Notes: a model not told the origin generated them from the letters alone. Counted from the first letter of the stretch, positions 48,259 to 60,200 are shown. The stretch: 64,000 nt of DNA from Pycnococcus provasolii (GCA_049487715.1 CP150576.1:434001-498000); one strand, 5' to 3'. Numbers and translations: made by a program.

Positions 48259-50842
48259 ATGTCCGCGCAGTGGGAAGTGTCCTCCGAAGTTGGTTTAGAA
48301 GAAGGTGAAGGTGACTTCAGTGACTTCACTCCAAGCGTGTTGCAAGCTGGTGGTGGTGGTGGTGGTGGTGGTGGTGGTGGTGGTGGTGGTGGTGCTGACG
48401 TCCTTATGATGATGAATTCACCCTATGGTGGTAGTGCTCATGCTCGATGTTGAAGTTGATGTTGATGTTGAAGTTGATGTTGACAATGTGTTGAAGTTAC
48501 AAGCTTTGTTAACAAACTCGGAAGATGTCAATGCGCAATTAAAAAAAGAAGTGCGTGAACTGCGTGATGTGCAGAAAACACATAAACGTATGCTCATGGC
48601 GTCGAGCTGCATGGAACAGTCCGAACAGACTAGAAATAAAAAAGCACAAACTGCTTTGCGAGCTATGGAAAAGGACTTGCTCGCGGCGCAAAAGGCGAGA
48701 AACGACGCAGAGGACGCCGCCAAGGAGGCGGAACGAAATATGCAAGAGGCCATCAAGCAGCGCGACGACGCCATGAAACGCGCAGAAAAAGAACAATCGC
48801 AAGCGAGAGAGCGAGTCGCAGCGGCCGAGACGACGGCAAGCGAGCGCGTGCAAAGCGCCGAGACGACGGCAAGCGAGCGCGTGCAAAGCGCCGAGACGAC
48901 GGCAAGCGAGCGCGTGCAAAGCGCCGAGACGACGGCAAGCGAGCGCGTGCAAAGCGCTGAGACGACGGCAAGCGAGCGCGTGCAAAGCGCCGAGGCACAG
49001 GCAAGGCGGTGCCTAGAGCTTCAGGCGGAGGCGGATGCACGCGTCGGGTCGCTCGAAGCTGAGCGCGACGGGGCGACGCGACGCGCGGAGGCTCTCGCGG
49101 CGGAGGTGAGCCGGCTCAGTGCGGAAAGCACGAAGGTCGCGGCGGAGGCGGAGGCGCGCGTCGAGGCGATCGAGAGGGATGCGGCCAACCTTCGTGACAT
49201 GAACGCGAGGCTCGAAGTACGGCGCAGCGATGCCCAGGCAGAGTGCGAGCAAGCTCGCGCGTCAACCGCCGCTGCATGCGTGGAAAGGGATGCGGCGAAG
49301 TCGAGCGCAGCCAAGAGCGCGGAAAATCTGGAGCACTTGAAATCCATTCGCAACGCAATCGAAAAGAGCCTCACCGAGGCGAACGAATCTCTTGCGTCAG
49401 CTCGTGCGGAAGCTGCCTCAGCCAGCGCGGAGCGAGATGCCATATCAAGGCGCGCAAGTGCAGCCGAGGAACGGCTATTTGCGACGTACACGGAGTCGCA
49501 CGGTGTTCGCGAAAGCTTGGAGGCGGCGAAGGAGCAGGCGCGCATCTCACAGCAGCGAGTGCAGAGCCTCGCGGAGGAACGTGACGAACTTCTCGCGCGT
49601 GTGCAGGCGTCTGAGACGCAAGTTCCACAGCTCGAGCACGAGCTCGCCGCCGCAAAAGAGGAGGCGCGATTTGCACGTGAGAGCATGGAGCGCCTTACGG
49701 CTTCGGCGGCCGATCTCGGTGCCGAGCTGCAGGCGGTACGCGCAAGCGCCGCAGCCGCCGAGACTGTGGCAGCCGAGGCAAAGCAGGCCGCATCGGCGGC
49801 GAGTGAGTTGCAGCGGCAGCTCGAGCAGGCGGAAGATAAGCTGAAGTTTGACGCAAACGAGCGAGCGATTCTCCTTTCGCGTGCACAGGCAGGAGAAGAG
49901 GCGGCCGCCGTTGCCCAGGCAAAGGCAACCGCGTCAAACCGACGGGCGGAGGAGATCGCAGGAAGGATGGAACAGCTCACGAAGCGAGTATTAAGTGCAG
50001 AGGAGACGGCGTCGAAGGATCGCGAAAATCTTGCGCGGGAAAGAGTTCGAGCGGATGGTCTCGAGAAAAAGCTCGCAAGCGCGGAGGAAAGGCAATTTGC
50101 AGCATACGCGGAGGCTCATGAGTGCAGCGAAAAAATGTTAACTGCACAGGAGGCGGAAGCGCAGGCAAGGAGCGAGCTTCAAGTTGGAAAGCTCGCGGAG
50201 AGCGAGGTGGAAGCAGCTCGTAAGATTGCGGAGGAAAAGGGAGCCAAGCTCAAACGACTCGTGGATATGCACTCGCGACGAGGTGAGATGATCGCGAGAG
50301 TCATTGACAACTCAGTAAAGCGCAGCGCGAGGAGGGCAACATTTGGCACTTGGAGAGGCTTCGTGTTAATGATGACTTCACGTCGACATCGCGAGGAAGC
50401 TTTGCTCTCGGACAGCATCGCATCCGCTCGGCGAGCGGGCGCTCTTCAGGCACTCAACATTTTGCAGCCCGCCGCGCGACGAAAAGTTGGACGTCTCCTG
50501 CTTGAGCGGTGCCTGACGCGTTGGCAGCTGGTAATCCGTGGAGATTGGAATACGGTGTGCGCCGCAAAGCCGATAGCTACCCCACCGCCCGACGACGTCC
50601 CGCGCCAGTCACCAATGCCTACGACACCAGCTGCCACCTCTCAAGATACCACGCCCAAGGCATCCTCTCGTGGACGTATGATCCGAGCGTCGATGCGTGC
50701 CGACATCTTGCCATCACCATCCATCTCCCCAAAGCTCACGCCGAAGAGGAGACTGAAAGCGCGTTCGTCATCGCTGAGACAATCGCATTCTGCGTCCACG
50801 ACGAGAGTAAAATCGCCGTGGGATTCGAGCCGGCTGATTTGA
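48259..50842 (+). CDS. Long coiled-coil protein with hendecad repeats; first exon and junction uncertain
   Basis: The main frame runs from 48425 (ATG at 48440) to 50842, about 800 residues, nearly all coiled coil, with an SFI1-like patch near the end (FGTWRGFVLMM and LTRWQLVI) and a basic Ser/Pro tail. A 33-bp unit encoding AETTASERVQS repeats five times (48824-48988), an 11-residue hendecad that extends the coil. A plausible N-terminal exon begins at the ATG at 48259 (MSAQWEVSSEVGLEEGEGDF) with a poly-Gly run and is in a different frame. An intron of length 3n+1 (for example 48400-48496, 97 nt) or an indel would join them. Likely cytoskeletal, centrosomal or basal-body. Not tied to a named family. 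Confidence 0.62.
48353..48394. repeat. (GGT)n microsatellite, poly-Gly
   Basis: About 14 GGT units encode a Gly run in the frame beginning at 48259. Confidence 0.95.
48824..48988 (+). repeat. 33-bp tandem repeat, five near-identical copies
   Basis: Each copy encodes the hendecad AETTASERVQS. Copies differ by only one or two bases, so the array is young. Confidence 0.95.
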
Positions 50843-50969
50843 ACCGATAGAAAGTACCATAACATGTAATCTGTTATATATCAGGCATATACTAATACAT
50901 TCGATGTTGTTTTACTGCAAAATTTACGGGATAAAGTATTGAACAATATATTTTACAAACATACAAACA

Positions 50970-53900
50970 TCAACCTCGAAATGCGTACTCCTGGTCGCAC
51001 ATCGAACGCCACCGCGCCAGCGTACTTCGGTTCGTGCCTCCGTCCCGTCGACCTAACGAGAGATACGCGCTGTCGTAGTCGCATCCGTCGATAAGTGCGT
51101 ATGTGCCCTCCTTCAAATTGCGCAAGATCAAGGCACCCGCACGCTCATGCGCACCCGCAAGATCTACGGGCGTCAGCACATCATGCACCAGGTCCACGAC
51201 GAGAAGCGACAGATTGAATGGCCACTGCGCCGCGTCTTTCTTGGTCGATGCACTGCCGTCATTGTGAGACTTCGATGCTACCGCGATCACCTCAAACATA
51301 CGGCCAAGACTCATGGACATTCGATCGAGAGACTGAAGCGCATCTAGATCTGGCACGCCGTTGGCGGCATTACGATCGAATGCATATCGAAGAGCTTGGC
51401 ACATGTGTCGACAGCTATGGACGATGCAGTGAAAGGCGAGCGCACACGCTTTGTGCTTTGTACGAATCATCTGTGTGACGATGCTGCACGAGGCATCGAA
51501 GAGGCGGAGTGGTGAAGCGGCTGCCACGACCACGCCGTGGGCAAGGGATGGCAAGGCAAGCACGGACGCGACGTGAGACGCGGTGATTGCCTTCGTTCGT
51601 CCATGGTTCGCGACCAAGGCTAGAGTAGCCTCGAAGAGGTATTCCGTTGTGTTCAGCCTGTCGGAACGAACGGCGCAGGCGCAAGTGGCGTCGAGGAGCG
51701 CGTTAAGCATGCCATGAATCTGGCTTTCCGTGGGATGCCAGCGCATGTCACGTTCGGCAGGTGAAGCTGTCTTGACCATCGCCGTCACCATTTGGACCGT
51801 GCAAATGGTTCCCGCGCCCACATCATCGTCTGCGTTCATGGCATCCGTCGCAGATAATCGGCGGATTTCATCATGCGCATCGTCAAAAGCGTGCGATAAA
51901 ACCTCGGCACAACTGTCAGTACAGCACGCAGCGTGCAGAGCAGCGCATCGAAGGGCATCGTCGCAGTTCGTCCGCATAAGGCGAAGAAAGATGCGGCGAC
52001 TGGATGCGTCATTCAAGCCGTGAATCTCAATGAAATTAGGGATGCACCTATGCATGACTCGCACACGTGTAATATCCGCATCGGATCGCATGTCGAGCAA
52101 GTCGCACTGAGCGAGACCTTCCTCGATCGCACTGTGCATTGCGCGCATTGGCCAAGCCACGGAATCGCTCTTCTTCTGAAACGCGATTGAGCTTAGAAAA
52201 ATGGCTGAAGCCACTCCTTTACCCAGGCGACGATTTACAAGTGCGACGCCGTGCACATCATCTGCAGCTGAGAGCATGTCAGCCATGTCGCGAATTTCCT
52301 TGTCAGGCACACGGAATTTCCAGCCGAAGTTTTCATGGCTGAGCTTCAGGCTGAAGAAGATGGACTGTACGAGAACGCTCGTTGAGGCTGTCGCGGTTGC
52401 GTTACCCTGTGCGCCAATCAAGGTGCGCAGGAGGCGAACGCAGCATCCGGCACACTGCTTAAAGAGCTTCTTCGACGCGCAGGCGGAAATTAGGAGATTC
52501 ACAGTGGATGCCGCAAATGCATCGTGGCTTATAGTGTCGCAGAGAAAGATGCCCGAATCGAAATTTGGAATAGCAATCTCGAGGAAGTCGAGCAGACGCG
52601 CGGCAACCTTCTCCGCGTGAAGAAGCCGCGACGATGCTGATAGTCTCTGAAGCAAATCAATGCAGCGCACGAAAACGCTTCTGCATGCACCACAGATTTC
52701 CTCACTAGGCCTCGCAGTCATAGCTGTGGCGTAAAGCACGGTAACTCGAATGGTGCGAAAAACGGCACCGGCCAAGCGCTCGATATGGGCGTTTGCGTCG
52801 TTCGTACCGATGATGTGATAAGCCGATGGCAGAAATTGCAAGACGTCCAGAACCCGATCTGCACATCGCATTCGCTCTTCCAAGTTTGTTTGCCATCCTG
52901 ACGAATTGTCAAATTTTGTCTGCATCTCCGTGCAAACATCTCCAATTGCCTTTGCATTGGTGCACTCGCGATCTGCGAAGGACCCATCGTCTATTGTCAG
53001 CAATTCCACAGACACATTTACGAACTCCTTTTCCCAGTCTGCGCTCTCGAGCCAGTCAATGAAGAGGCGTGCATTTATCACCGCAGACTTCGTGGTTGCG
53101 CGATGCTTTGAGTGCACGGTAATAGGACAGGACTTCTCGTCTTCTCCTGGCGCAGGCTTAATCGCGAATTCCACCGAAGCGCATGTGTGCAATACAATCG
53201 ACGCAAGTGTCCTGCGGCGCTCCTCGCCGAGCAGATCTAGCCATACCGGCATGAGGGGCTGGTCAAGCAACTGTTGAAGCCACGTGCTCGCTAGATCATG
53301 AACCGGAGCATGTGAGGACATCATGAGCGTACTTGCCCCAACGTCGAACATTGCACGAGCGATTTGCCCCGCTTTGTCGGAAATCTCCGCGTCGAGTTTG
53401 TCCGGGCGCGCAAACGCTGGCTGGCAAGCGTTCAGCACATAGGTGCACGACGCAATGCACTGTGATGCGGCTGAAGTCGTCAGATGAACGTCGCACAGCG
53501 CCAAGGTGTAGGGATACTGGCTCTCCTTCCCCTGGTCACCGCGAGCGAGCGCCTCCACATGAGCACAATACGCTATGCATGTGCTTGTGAGCGTATTTTG
53601 CAACACTTGCAGTATGTCTACGCACGGCGCGATTCGCCGTGTATCCACAAAGGCTGCGATGCTGCTATCTACCTGAGAAGTGCTCATGCCACCAGATACG
53701 CTCGTCGCGAGAATTCCGCGAAAGCGATGCAAAGCAGTGTAGAGGCATATTGCTGTCGTATCGCATAATAGCAGCTGGACTGCCGACGTGGAAAGCACAT
53801 CTTTTTGACTCTTTGAAACTCTGCGCTTCTTACTCGCACGCACTACGACGTCGGTATGCACATCGCGGCCGCCTTCCTGCGCGTGCAGCACGTGTTGCAC

Positions 53901-55508
53901 CGCCTCGCTCGTCTCCAAGGCTAGACGTTGTAAACTGTTCGCCTGTGCATCAGAAAGGTTTGCGAGCGATATGCCCGTGCCCTTGCGCAGAGCATTCTCG
54001 CTCGAGGCTGCTAGAGTTTCAAGCACCTCGGAAACGACCAATCCAATCAGGCGCCACTTGGCTACGTCTTTCACGCACCTCTCTTCCTTCGCCGTAGCCC
54101 GTGGAATCACAAAGCTCCGTGCAAGCGATGTTATGAGCGCCTGGCATTGTCCCACGGGAAGAATTTCCACAAGCTCTGCGATGGTCTTGGCGATCCGAAA
54201 CGACTGGGCCAGTGCGAGAATGCCTCCATTGCTTCCGTCGACATGGCACACCGCCTCCAGAGTCGCTTCCAGCGTTTTTGGAAATGCACGAAGCTTTCCA
54301 CTCTCACGCAGTAGCGTGCAAATCACCTCGCATGCTTCATCACGCAGAGCTGGTGGATTGGACGACGGCACGTCTTGCGAGTGAGTCAGCGTATCAAGCG
54401 ACCGTACCACCGCGTGCACGACTTCGGTGAGGATGGAATCAGCCTCGCTGTCCGAGGATTCGATGAACAGACGCAGGTCCATGCATGCCATGTAGCGAAG
54501 GCATTCGAGCGACAGTTCGCACGCGCGACGGCCGCTGCTCGAAGTCGAGCTCACGGCATTTGCATGGATCCCGATCAGATTTCGCGCCAAAGTTCTCAGG
54601 TGATTTGCGCCCGTACCATCATCATCCTCCTGTGGCTGATAAACACCCAAATCACGAGCCTCGCGCGTGAGCCGCGCCAGCGCTCGCATGGCGTTGATCC
54701 CACTGACACCAGAGCTCGCCGCCACAGTATTAAGGTCATTGGATAATAATAACCACAAGTCGAACAAGGGAAAGGATTCAATTTTCGCGCACGCTGAGAG
54801 CATACCTGCGGCGGCGGCGAAGTTGTCACCTGAAGCTGTCAAGTCGCTGAGCTGCACGAGGAAGGTGTGCGCGCATGCGACTGGCTTTGTTCTCTTCTTG
54901 TTCGCCTCTAGAGCTCGCCTCGATGATGTTGCGTACTGTGAGTAGTTTTCGACGTGCGTTGCGTGCATAGTCGTGCAAGACAGGACTTCGTCGACAAGGC
55001 TTCGGTTTCCCTCGGCATAGTGGTGGAGCCACGTCGCCATGGCTGGCTGAGCCGCCTCGAAGACTTTTTTTGCCGAAGGTTGGCTCTTCGCCACCTTGGC
55101 AAGTGCGAGACATGCGCACTGCATCATCTCCCGCAGGTTGTTTGTATATTCGATCTGTTCCGTATGTGTTGGATCATCGTTTCCTATCATCACCGCACTA
55201 TTATATGCGTGCGTCGCTTTCCTTGCCAAGTTAGCAACGACGTCAAGAGGTACGTCACTCCACGCCAACTTCTCCATGCCTTTCATAGCGACAAGCAGGG
55301 TATGCATGTCTTGCAAATGCACGGATGATGCTGATCCTGATCCCTGCAATGATCCCTGCAAAAAGGAAGACTGAGATTCGAAAAACGAAACAGCACGATG
55401 ACACAAAGACGACACGGAGGATGAGCTTGACGAGCTTGACGAAGATGAGGAGGCACCACCCCCATGGCGTGGGTTCCCGGGAACCCACAAGAGGAAACCA
55501 CTGCCCAT
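50970..55508 (-). CDS. Large helical nucleolar protein, URB2/NPA2-like
   Basis: 1512 residues from the ATG at 55508; upstream codons in frame begin only with TTG. The whole protein is helical-repeat in character with many Cys and Ala and no membrane segment. The C-terminus (LKEGTYALIDGCDYDSAYLS, then RWRSMCDQEYAF) resembles the C-terminal domain of URB2/Npa2, a nucleolar factor in early 60S ribosome assembly. Similarity elsewhere is too weak to recognise by eye, so the assignment rests mainly on that end. A telomere-like array lies 110 bp upstream, as for bL28m, which fits a ribosome-biogenesis promoter. Confidence 0.55.
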   Translation of the reverse strand: MGSGFLLWVPGNPRHGGGASSSSSSSSSSSSVSSLCHRAVSFFESQSSFLQGSLQGSGSASSVHLQDMHTLLVAMKGMEKLAWSDVPLDVVANLARKATHAYNSAVMIGNDDPTHTEQIEYTNNLREMMQCACLALAKVAKSQPSAKKVFEAAQPAMATWLHHYAEGNRSLVDEVLSCTTMHATHVENYSQYATSSRRALEANKKRTKPVACAHTFLVQLSDLTASGDNFAAAAGMLSACAKIESFPLFDLWLLLSNDLNTVAASSGVSGINAMRALARLTREARDLGVYQPQEDDDGTGANHLRTLARNLIGIHANAVSSTSSSGRRACELSLECLRYMACMDLRLFIESSDSEADSILTEVVHAVVRSLDTLTHSQDVPSSNPPALRDEACEVICTLLRESGKLRAFPKTLEATLEAVCHVDGSNGGILALAQSFRIAKTIAELVEILPVGQCQALITSLARSFVIPRATAKEERCVKDVAKWRLIGLVVSEVLETLAASSENALRKGTGISLANLSDAQANSLQRLALETSEAVQHVLHAQEGGRDVHTDVVVRASKKRRVSKSQKDVLSTSAVQLLLCDTTAICLYTALHRFRGILATSVSGGMSTSQVDSSIAAFVDTRRIAPCVDILQVLQNTLTSTCIAYCAHVEALARGDQGKESQYPYTLALCDVHLTTSAASQCIASCTYVLNACQPAFARPDKLDAEISDKAGQIARAMFDVGASTLMMSSHAPVHDLASTWLQQLLDQPLMPVWLDLLGEERRRTLASIVLHTCASVEFAIKPAPGEDEKSCPITVHSKHRATTKSAVINARLFIDWLESADWEKEFVNVSVELLTIDDGSFADRECTNAKAIGDVCTEMQTKFDNSSGWQTNLEERMRCADRVLDVLQFLPSAYHIIGTNDANAHIERLAGAVFRTIRVTVLYATAMTARPSEEICGACRSVFVRCIDLLQRLSASSRLLHAEKVAARLLDFLEIAIPNFDSGIFLCDTISHDAFAASTVNLLISACASKKLFKQCAGCCVRLLRTLIGAQGNATATASTSVLVQSIFFSLKLSHENFGWKFRVPDKEIRDMADMLSAADDVHGVALVNRRLGKGVASAIFLSSIAFQKKSDSVAWPMRAMHSAIEEGLAQCDLLDMRSDADITRVRVMHRCIPNFIEIHGLNDASSRRIFLRLMRTNCDDALRCAALHAACCTDSCAEVLSHAFDDAHDEIRRLSATDAMNADDDVGAGTICTVQMVTAMVKTASPAERDMRWHPTESQIHGMLNALLDATCACAVRSDRLNTTEYLFEATLALVANHGRTKAITASHVASVLALPSLAHGVVVAAASPLRLFDASCSIVTQMIRTKHKACALAFHCIVHSCRHMCQALRYAFDRNAANGVPDLDALQSLDRMSMSLGRMFEVIAVASKSHNDGSASTKKDAAQWPFNLSLLVVDLVHDVLTPVDLAGAHERAGALILRNLKEGTYALIDGCDYDSAYLSLGRRDGGTNRSTLARWRSMCDQEYAFRG

Positions 55509-55617
55509 GTTTGTTTGTGACAATGTTTGTGATTGGACGCGCCGCCGCCGGGTGTTTCTTTTGGGGAGGAGGTCGGGATGGGCCCCAAAAACGCCAAACG
55601 CCAAAGCAGGTCAGTTT

Positions 55618-55640
55618 CGCCCTAACCCTAACCCTAATCA
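55618..55640. promoter_or_regulatory. Telomere-like array upstream of the URB2-like gene
   Basis: CCCTAACCCTAACCCTAATC, 110 bp from the ATG at 55508. Confidence 0.8.
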
Positions 55641-56018
55641 GGCGTTAGCAGGGACCCTTGGGTTCTTCCCTTCCTTCCTTCGGGCGGGATCCCACGGGCG
55701 GGCTCCCTTCTCCTGCCGCGGCCTGGGCGTGGCATCCTGTGCTTTTGTCGCCGCACCTTGCGTCGACATCAAGCACTCGCGCGTCGGAGTTACGCGCAGA
55801 GGTCACTGTAGGACTGTGTCACTGTAGGACTGTGCCCACAGTTTCATGGCGGCACTTGGAGGCGCCGACCAACCCGGACTCGCAGAGCAAATTCAGTTGT
55901 CATGCCCGGAAGGTGCACCGATGTGTTTGATGTGTTTGGGGGTTAAGAGAAGGAGGGCGCTCCGCGGCCGATGGAAGGAGGTGGCGGCAACGCGTTGGAA
56001 AGAGAGGAAAGGAGACAG
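55641..56018. other. Intergenic region, no feature seen
   Basis: Mixed sequence with a doubled TCACTGTAGGACTGTG near 55803-55835. No gene recognised. Confidence 0.5.
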
Positions 56019-56453
56019 TTAGGACTTAGGAATAAGGTGGCCCCGGGGGATCAAGAATTCCGGCGAGGTGCGGTAATTGTGCCACCAATTAGCTGCCACG
56101 CTGCCAGTTTTAAGGAACGACTCCACCGCGTGCATTAGCGTCTGTGGTTTGCGGATCACCGAATATGAGTCGCAACGCTGATTGAAAGCCTTGAGCTTCC
56201 CGTCTGCCTCGTCGTACTCCTCATTACCGCTGAGCGACTCCTGAATTCTCTTGTGCAAGGTGCCTTCTTCTTCGCCCATGTTGTCCGTTGTGTCGCCAAT
56301 TCCCGTGTCCGTTGCGGTTGTCGGTCCAGGTGAGCCTGCGCTAGTCCTCGTTGTCCAACGAGACGGCCGAATTAACAGCGCTCTGGGTATGAAGTTTGGG
56401 CCGAAAGCTGTCGGAGACACAAGCGGTGTCTCTCCTCCTAGGGGTTGGAACAT
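56019..56453 (-). CDS. Hypothetical protein, 144 residues, possibly a gag-like relic
   Basis: ATG at 56453, stop at 56019. The second half has coding-like codons and reads HKRIQESLSGNEEYDEADG, then YSVIRKPQTLMHAVESFLKT and AANWWHNYRTSPEF. The helical segment followed by a WW..Y motif is reminiscent of retroelement gag capsid sequences, but this is a weak resemblance. No partner genes are adjacent. It could also be a lineage-specific gene or a terminal exon. Confidence 0.4.
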   Translation of the reverse strand: MFQPLGGETPLVSPTAFGPNFIPRALLIRPSRWTTRTSAGSPGPTTATDTGIGDTTDNMGEEEGTLHKRIQESLSGNEEYDEADGKLKAFNQRCDSYSVIRKPQTLMHAVESFLKTGSVAANWWHNYRTSPEFLIPRGHLIPKS

Positions 56454-57234
56454 CCAATTCTTCGTTCGTTGTTTTTTTCGTAAAGTTTTCCCTACGCGGT
56501 AGGGCTTTCATGGACCTGTTACATGCCCTTAAGGGTATTCATTTCACCTTACTTACTGTATTCATTTCAAAAGGGAAACCAACGGTTTACTCTACCCGGT
56601 AGATGTTGTTGGCCTTTTTCTTGCAAGAAAGTGCGCCTGGCAGCCTGGGCATGGAAAAACCGACTGACTGGTCAGGTAAATTTTAGGTGTCTTTCATGAT
56701 GAAGGCTGGCATACAGTACGTATGTATACCCGGGACCCGGGTAAGTTACTTTTATGTAATGTACTTCAAAGAAAACCAGAAAACCTTGTGCAGCATGGTC
56801 CTTCACTCAGACAGACTCGTAATTAAGACGCGGAAGTTCATCTTAATTTATTATGTGATACCGTAGGGCCTAGGGGAATATTCGAAAAGTGGGTGGGTGT
56901 TGCCATACATGTACTGTATGTATGTATTCCAAGACAAGATCTTGATTCGTGTGACCGTTTACAGCTTTATAAATATGAAAAATACGACAATTAATAACCT
57001 GCGAATCCATGAAATGTATCGCACGAAACTCATTAGACTATGTAAGGTACAAACATAGTAGATGTAACGTGCGAGAATGGAGTCTTGACATGACATAAAC
57101 ACAAAAACGATCTGCGAAGTGGAGGAGCGCAGGGACTTTTCAAAATCCTCTTCATGCTGCTTCCTCCGCGCATATGCATTTCGTGTGCGTGTCACGCATA
57201 TCTCCGCGGATTGCGCGCTGTTCAGATCTTTGCT
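56454..57234. other. AT-rich intergenic region, no gene seen
   Basis: Includes GTATGTATACC and CCCGGGACCCGGG short palindromes at about 56720-56735. It precedes the 3' end of the giant repeat gene. No coding signal. Confidence 0.5.
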
Positions 57235-60200
57235 CTAGGAACTTGGAGAGATGGCCGACTTGTCATTAGCCATTTTGGGGCTCAAAAGAGCCGCGCGGCG
57301 GAATGTCCCCTCGACCGTCGTCACGATGGACGACAGCGCGGACTCATCGAGAGCATCGCCGCCTCGTAGACGCACGGTGAACACCCAATCGCCGCCATTC
57401 GACGCTCCCCTGTCGACTCGGCTCAAAATCTCAATCGACGATGAGGATGTGTCAGTAGTGCCATCGGTTGATTCTAGCGCCGATCGAGGCGACGACAATG
57501 ACCGGCTTTTGCCTAATGCTGCAATATCATCCTCAACCATTGGATTTGATAGACGTAGCTCACCAACGTCAACAAATGGAACGACTGTCGATCCCACCTT
57601 GCGACGCGAAACAACAGTAATTCGGACATAAGCGGCACCCATGTGTGGCACGGATATTGTCATAATGTCATCAAAGGACAAGGCGTGAAGTTGAGCATTT
57701 CCAGATGTCACCATCTGATGAGGAATCAACGAATAATCCAAATCGGCCTCTGATCCATCATCGGTCATCAATTCATGGAGGCCGCTGCCAATATCCAAAG
57801 ATGCGCCGACATGAAGGTATGGCACAACATAGGGCTGGTTTTCTCGGCGTGTTAAATCATACTCACCCACGGGGTACGAAATGTCCGAAAATTTGTCTTT
57901 TTTCTCATCGACAAAAGAATCCGAAAATTCTGAGGAGAATAAATCTTGAAGACGTCGCGACCGTCTTCTTCCAGATCCACTTGATGTCACAGTTCCAGTG
58001 ACAACAACATTTCCACCAACATACAAGTTCTCATTGATGCCGACACCGCCATTCGACACGATCAATGCTCCCGAAGATGTGGACGTAGATGACGCTCCAG
58101 ACGATACAGTGACGGCTGCGTTCATCGTGACCGTGTCACTAGCAGCTGTGTCGCCAAGCACGGTGTTGCCAGCGAAGGCGGCGGCACCAGTGACGGCGAG
58201 GTTGCCACCCATGTTGAGATTCTCCGCAATGCCGACGCCGCCCATGACAACCACCGCACCGGCGTTATAGGCGCCTGATGTCGTCGTCGCTGCAAAATGG
58301 GAGTTACCGGCAACGCCAATGCCTCCAGCGACCTGTAACGCGCCCGTCGTTGCCGAACTCGACGCCGTGGTATCGGATACCGTGACGACACCAGAGGATA
58401 CCGTGACGGCACCACCGAAGTTGGATGCAGCACTCGTGCCCACGCCGCCTGTCACGACGAGCGCGGCGGTCGTTGGATTAGCCGCCGCCGTGCTGTCGGA
58501 TATCGTGACGACACCACCGAAGTGGGATGCAAGAGCCACGCCCACGCCGCCTGTCACGATGAGCGCGCCCGTCGTTGCCGAACTCGCCGGCGTGTTGTCG
58601 GATACCGTGACCGGCTTCACTGCCACGATCAGCTCTCCTCCGGTATCTTGCGTGTCGAATTGCATGTAGTTGGTCGTGCCTTCCCTGATGAGGAACGCAT
58701 TCTGCTCGTTATCTTTGAGATTCAATGTGACAGCTCCAGTGATCGTGAGCGTGTCAGCAGTGGCATCGTCACCAAGCACAGTGTTGCCGTCGACGTCGAG
58801 GACGCCACCCATGTTGAGATTCTCCGCAATGCCGACGCCGCCCATGACAACCACCGCACCGGCGTTATTGGCGCCTGATGTCGTCGTCGCTGCAAAATGG
58901 GAGTTACCGGCAACGCCAATGCCTCCAGCGACCTGTAACGCGCCCGTCGTTGCCGAATTCGACGCCGTGGTATCGGATACCGCGACGACACCAGAGGATA
59001 CCGTGACGGCACCACCGAAGTTGGATGCAGCACTCGTGCCCACGCCGCCTGTCACGACGAGCGCGGCGGTCGTTGGATTAGCCGCCGCCGTGCTGTCGGA
59101 TATCGTGACGACACCAGAGGATACCGTGACGGCACCACCGAAGTTGGATGCAGCACTCGTGCCCACGCCGCCTGTCACGACGAGCGCGGCGGTCGTTGGA
59201 TTAGCCGCCGCCGTGCTGTCGGATATCGTGACGACACCACCGAAGTGGGATGCAAGAGCCACGCCCACGCCGCCTGTCACGATGAGCGCGCCCGTCGTTG
59301 CCGAACTCGCCGGCGTGTTGTCGGATACCGTGACCGGCTTCATTGCCACGATCAGCTCTCCTCCGGTATCTTGCGTGTCGAATTGCATGTAGTTGGTCGT
59401 GCCTTCCCTGATGAGGAACGCATTCTGCTCGTTATCTTTGAGATTCAATGTGACAGCTCCAGCGATCGTGAGCGTGTCAGCAGTGGCATCGTCACCAAGC
59501 ACAGTGTTGCCGTCGACGTCGAGGACGCCACCCATGTTGAGATTCTCCGCAATGCCGACGCCGCCCATGACAACCACCGCACCGGCGTTATTGGCGCCTG
59601 ATGTCGTCGTCGCTGCAAAATGGGAGTTACCGGCAACGCCAATGCCTCCAGCGACCTGTAACGCGCCCGTCGTTGCCGAATTCGACGCCGTGGTATCGGA
59701 TACCGCGACGACACCAGAGGATACCGTGACGGCACCACCGAAGTTGGATGCAGCACTCGTGCCCACGCCGCCTGTCACGACGAGCGCGGCGGTCGTTGGA
59801 TTAGCCGCCGCCGTGCTGTCGGATATCGTGACGACACCAGAGGATACCGTGACGGCACCACCGAAGTTGGATGCAGCACTCGTGCCCACGCCGCCTGTCA
59901 CGACGAGCGCGGCGGTCGTTGGATTAGCCGCCGCCGTGCTGTCGGATATCGTGACGACACCACCGAAGTGGGATGCAAGAGCCACGCCCACGCCGCCTGT
60001 CACGATGAGCGCGCCCGTCGTTGCCGAACTCGCCGGCGTGTTGTCGGATACCGTGACCGGCTTCATTGCCACGATCAGCTCTCCTCCGGTATCTTGCGTG
60101 TCGAATTGCATGTAGTTGGTCGTGCCTTCCCTGATGAGGAACGCATTCTGCTCGTTATCTTTGAGATTCAATGTGACAGCTCCAGTGATCGTGAGCGTGT

